Source of the DNA: CAUUCX01 sp041844835
Lineage (GTDB): Bacteria > Bacillota > Clostridia > Peptostreptococcales > Anaerovoracaceae
Reading direction: 5' to 3'
DNA: 64,000 nt
Assembly: GCA_041844835.1 (NCBI GenBank)
Contig: JBGZBU010000014.1
Location: forward strand, 1 to 64,000
The notes beneath the pieces are model-generated. The model did no database searches, had not been told where the DNA came from, and worked only from the letters and a program-made list of their open reading frames with translations. The stretch's first letter is position 1, and every line of letters starts with the position of its first letter. The translations under genes and the position numbers were made by a program. This document shows, in pieces, positions 62,670 to 64,000 of this stretch.

Positions 62670-62740
62670 ATCCGATCTCCCATCTGTCCGTAATATTTCC
62701 CGTACTGCAATAAACGCAAACCGGGCTGTTCTCAGCGGTA

Positions 62741-62770
62741 ATTATACCATGAGTATATCAAAAAAATCAA
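62741..62770 (-). promoter_or_regulatory. Promoter of asnS
   Basis: TTGATT (62765-62770), an 18-base spacer and TATAAT (62741-62746) on the minus strand, with the extended -10 TGG as at 53809. It would lead a 75-base leader to asnS. No T-box is visible in the leader. Confidence 0.65.
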
Positions 62771-62783
62771 TGCGACCGCGCCA

Positions 62784-63293
62784 TCACACCTCATACTCGG
62801 AGAGTCTGTCTTCCCTCACGGCGCATATAACCGTGCTGATGATTTCCACGTCATATCCCTTGCTGTTAAGACGCCTGCCGATCTTTGCAATCAGCTTGTC
62901 GTCAATTTCACAGTTTCCCCGCAAACTCGCCGCGATATCGGCAATCTGTGCCGCGGCGCGCTTCAACTGAGCATGTCGCATATCCTCCACACTGTCACAA
63001 GCAGTAAAATGCTCACAAAACGCCTCATCGACAATCTCCGATGAAATCCCCTTGTCCATGAGTTCGCGCCTGATTCGCAGATCTCCCCGCCCTTTTTCAA
63101 TCGACATATCTATGTAATTCAGCGCATACGAAAAGTCATCAAGATAATGAAACGATTCGAGATATTCAACGGCAAGCTCTATTTCCCGCTCATCATATCC
63201 TTTGCCCGCAAGATGAGCGCACAGCTCCGCCCTGGTGCGAGAACGCCTCCGCAGATAGTTCAATGCTTCATCCGAAGCGGAAATCCTATGCAT
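62784..63293 (-). CDS. recX: Regulatory protein RecX
   Basis: Modulates RecA filaments. 169 residues made of three-helix repeats; the conserved YLRRRSRTRAELCAHLAGKG stretch near the N-terminus and FSYALNYIDMSIEKGRGDLRIRRELMDKGI in the middle are broken into family-typical segments, and the C-terminal end has RLNSKGYDVEIISTVI. recA is not in this window. It lies between asnS and the tRNA gene on the same strand. Confidence 0.88.
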   Translation of the reverse strand: MHRISASDEALNYLRRRSRTRAELCAHLAGKGYDEREIELAVEYLESFHYLDDFSYALNYIDMSIEKGRGDLRIRRELMDKGISSEIVDEAFCEHFTACDSVEDMRHAQLKRAAAQIADIAASLRGNCEIDDKLIAKIGRRLNSKGYDVEIISTVICAVREDRLSEYEV

Positions 63294-63361
63294 GAAATCC
63301 TCCTCACTGCAAGCTCTATTGCATTACAAAACGAACTTCATTACAAAATTACAAAAAAAAA

Positions 63362-63437
63362 TGGTGGGCGATATTGGACTCGAACCAACGACTTCCACCT
63401 TGTCGAGGTGGCACTCTCCCAGCTGAGTTAATCGCCC
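63362..63437 (-). tRNA. tRNA-Val(GAC)
   Basis: A complete cloverleaf on the minus strand: acceptor stem GGGCGAT/ATCGCCC, D-arm, anticodon stem CCACC/GGTGG, T-arm GTTGG-TTCGAGT-CCAAT and encoded CCA. The anticodon is GAC (63402-63404), reading GUC/GUU valine. Position 33, normally U, is C here (63405 on the plus strand is g), a rare deviation. A hairpin (63442-63462) and a probable promoter lie upstream. Confidence 0.93.
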
Positions 63438-63478
63438 ACTTAGGGGAAGCATAAATGCTCCCCCGCCCCTACCGGATA

Positions 63479-63507
63479 ATTGTGCCATAAAACCCCGCCG
63501 TTTTCAA
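63479..63507 (-). promoter_or_regulatory. Candidate promoter of tRNA-Val
   Basis: TTGAAA (63502-63507), a 17-base spacer and CACAAT (63479-63484) on the minus strand, about 35 bases before the tRNA 5' end. Confidence 0.45.
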
Positions 63508-63591
63508 GAGCGGCGTTTATCTTTCGTAAACAACTTTTTTAGATGTTACACTTGCTTTCTTTTTCATGAATACTGATCCATTCCTCGATAT

Positions 63592-63698
63592 AATTCATGT
63601 CCTCCGATTTATTGATTCATGCCTGCCGGCTTAGCCATTCATTCCCTCTGCTTTGCCAACCCATCTCACCCGGCGTCCCAATTCATGTCCTCCGATTT
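63592..63698. repeat. 19-base direct repeat
   Basis: AATTCATGTCCTCCGATTT occurs at 63592-63610 and 63680-63698. The pair lies next to the end of the RHS fragment and could mark a rearrangement. Confidence 0.6.
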
Positions 63699-63722
63699 GT
63701 TACTCTGCTAATTCTCTGAATG

Positions 63723-64000
63723 CTACTTTTTCTCCTTTTTTGCCTCTTTTTTCTGTTTCTCTCGTCTCTCCATTTCTTCTATATTTTTGCGTTTCTCTTC
63801 TTCCCACTCGGCTTCGGCTGCGGCCATCTCGCCTGAATATGAAGATGAGTATATGGCACAGAAAGAAAAAGAAAGTAGTAAAGGTCTATTGAGGTGAGCG
63901 GGTTGTTTCCGACGTAGACATACCAGTTGTTGCCGTCTTTTAATATATCCTCACTTGTGAATCTTTTCAACTCGGGATCGTAGAAACGGTATTGAGCAAA
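63723..64000 (-). pseudogene. RHS-repeat-associated core, C-terminal end, apparently frameshifted and cut by window edge
   Basis: Reading from the right edge, the frame shows the RHS-repeat-associated core motif: YRFYDPELKRFTSED, then WYVYVGNNPLTSIDL. In toxin-delivery RHS and WapA proteins, this signature precedes the variable C-terminal module. In the same frame the protein then becomes low quality and stops at 63779. A second frame carries a convincing charged helix (GEMAAAEAEWEEEKRKN...) to a stop at 63723, so a one-base shift in the T-rich stretch near 63865-63890 is likely. The rest of the gene is outside the window. Confidence 0.6.

Larger units (their letters stand above)
63438..63722. 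other. Gene-free region between tRNA-Val and the RHS fragment
   Basis: Contains a small hairpin (GGGGAAGCAT-AA-ATGCTCCCC near 63442-63462), a GC hairpin CGCCG/CGGCG near 63496-63515, the tRNA promoter, and a 19-base direct repeat (63592-63610 and 63680-63698). No credible gene is seen. Confidence 0.5.

Noticed and set aside
62670..62740. T-box in the asnS leader
   Set aside because: The leader is only about 70 bases and lacks the T-box sequence and a terminator hairpin.

Overview
The window looks like chromosomal DNA of an anaerobic Gram-positive bacterium, most likely a member of the Clostridia. The signs are a single-chain pyruvate:ferredoxin oxidoreductase, separate transketolase half-subunits, formate-tetrahydrofolate ligase, a CsaB-type pyruvyltransferase for cell-wall polymers, RbgA, an Asp23/NusB/XseAB/IspA/Dxs/TlyA cluster and an MltG/TrmR/U32 cluster laid out as in other Firmicutes. 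Ribosome binding sites are strong (AGGAGG-like), and base composition is moderate except for one AT-rich patch near 29.8-31.7 kb. I cannot name the genus.

Layout. 0-4.7 kb (+): citrate synthase, then two tandem sodium-dependent (NSS) transporters. 4.8-8.8 kb (-): a YbaK-type editing protein and the oxidoreductase. 9.1-12.9 kb (+): a lipoprotein L,D-transpeptidase and the TrkA/TrkH potassium system. 12.9-18.5 kb (-): lytic transglycosylase, acyltransferase, RecR, YbaB, a short DnaX, SRP RNA and the split transketolase. 18.6-25.6 kb (-): a cell-envelope block (TagA-like glycosyltransferase, CsaB, DUF5693 membrane protein, small exported protein), then NnrD and MgtE. 25.9-29.8 kb (+): a PadR/DUF1700/DUF4097 cassette and glutamate dehydrogenase. 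30.1-31.5 kb (-): an AbiEi/AbiEii toxin-antitoxin pair. 31.7-37.5 kb (-): an FchA-FolD fusion, Fhs, RnhB, RbgA and a TVP38 membrane protein. 37.6-46.8 kb (-): a PLP lyase, tyrosine recombinase, MiaA, MutL, MutS and an aminotransferase. 46.9-53.7 kb (-): TlyA, Dxs, IspA, XseB, XseA, NusB, Asp23 and a CBS protein. 53.9-63.4 kb (-): U32 protein, TrmR, MltG, EF-P, aldehyde dehydrogenase, NadE, AsnS, RecX and a tRNA-Val. The right edge holds the broken C-terminal end of an RHS-repeat protein.

How the genes work together. Fhs and the FchA-FolD fusion carry formate through 10-formyl-, methenyl- and methylene-tetrahydrofolate. CsaB, TagA and DUF5693 point to a pyruvylated wall polymer. TrmR and the U32 protein together make the wobble-uridine modification of tRNA. 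MutS/MutL/MiaA and RecR/YbaB/DnaX are replication, repair and translation housekeeping sets, usually joined by 4-base ATGA overlaps.

The most interesting points are two enzymes whose second active site appears to have been lost: the FolD half of the fusion lacks the cyclohydrolase lysine and glutamine, and the long-form NadE lacks the glutaminase cysteine and lysine. Also notable are a DnaX of gamma length only, an SRP RNA with a 25-bp extended closing helix, a tRNA-Val with C33, and three intergenic arrays of 7-9 bp units, each just 3' of a minus-strand transcript.
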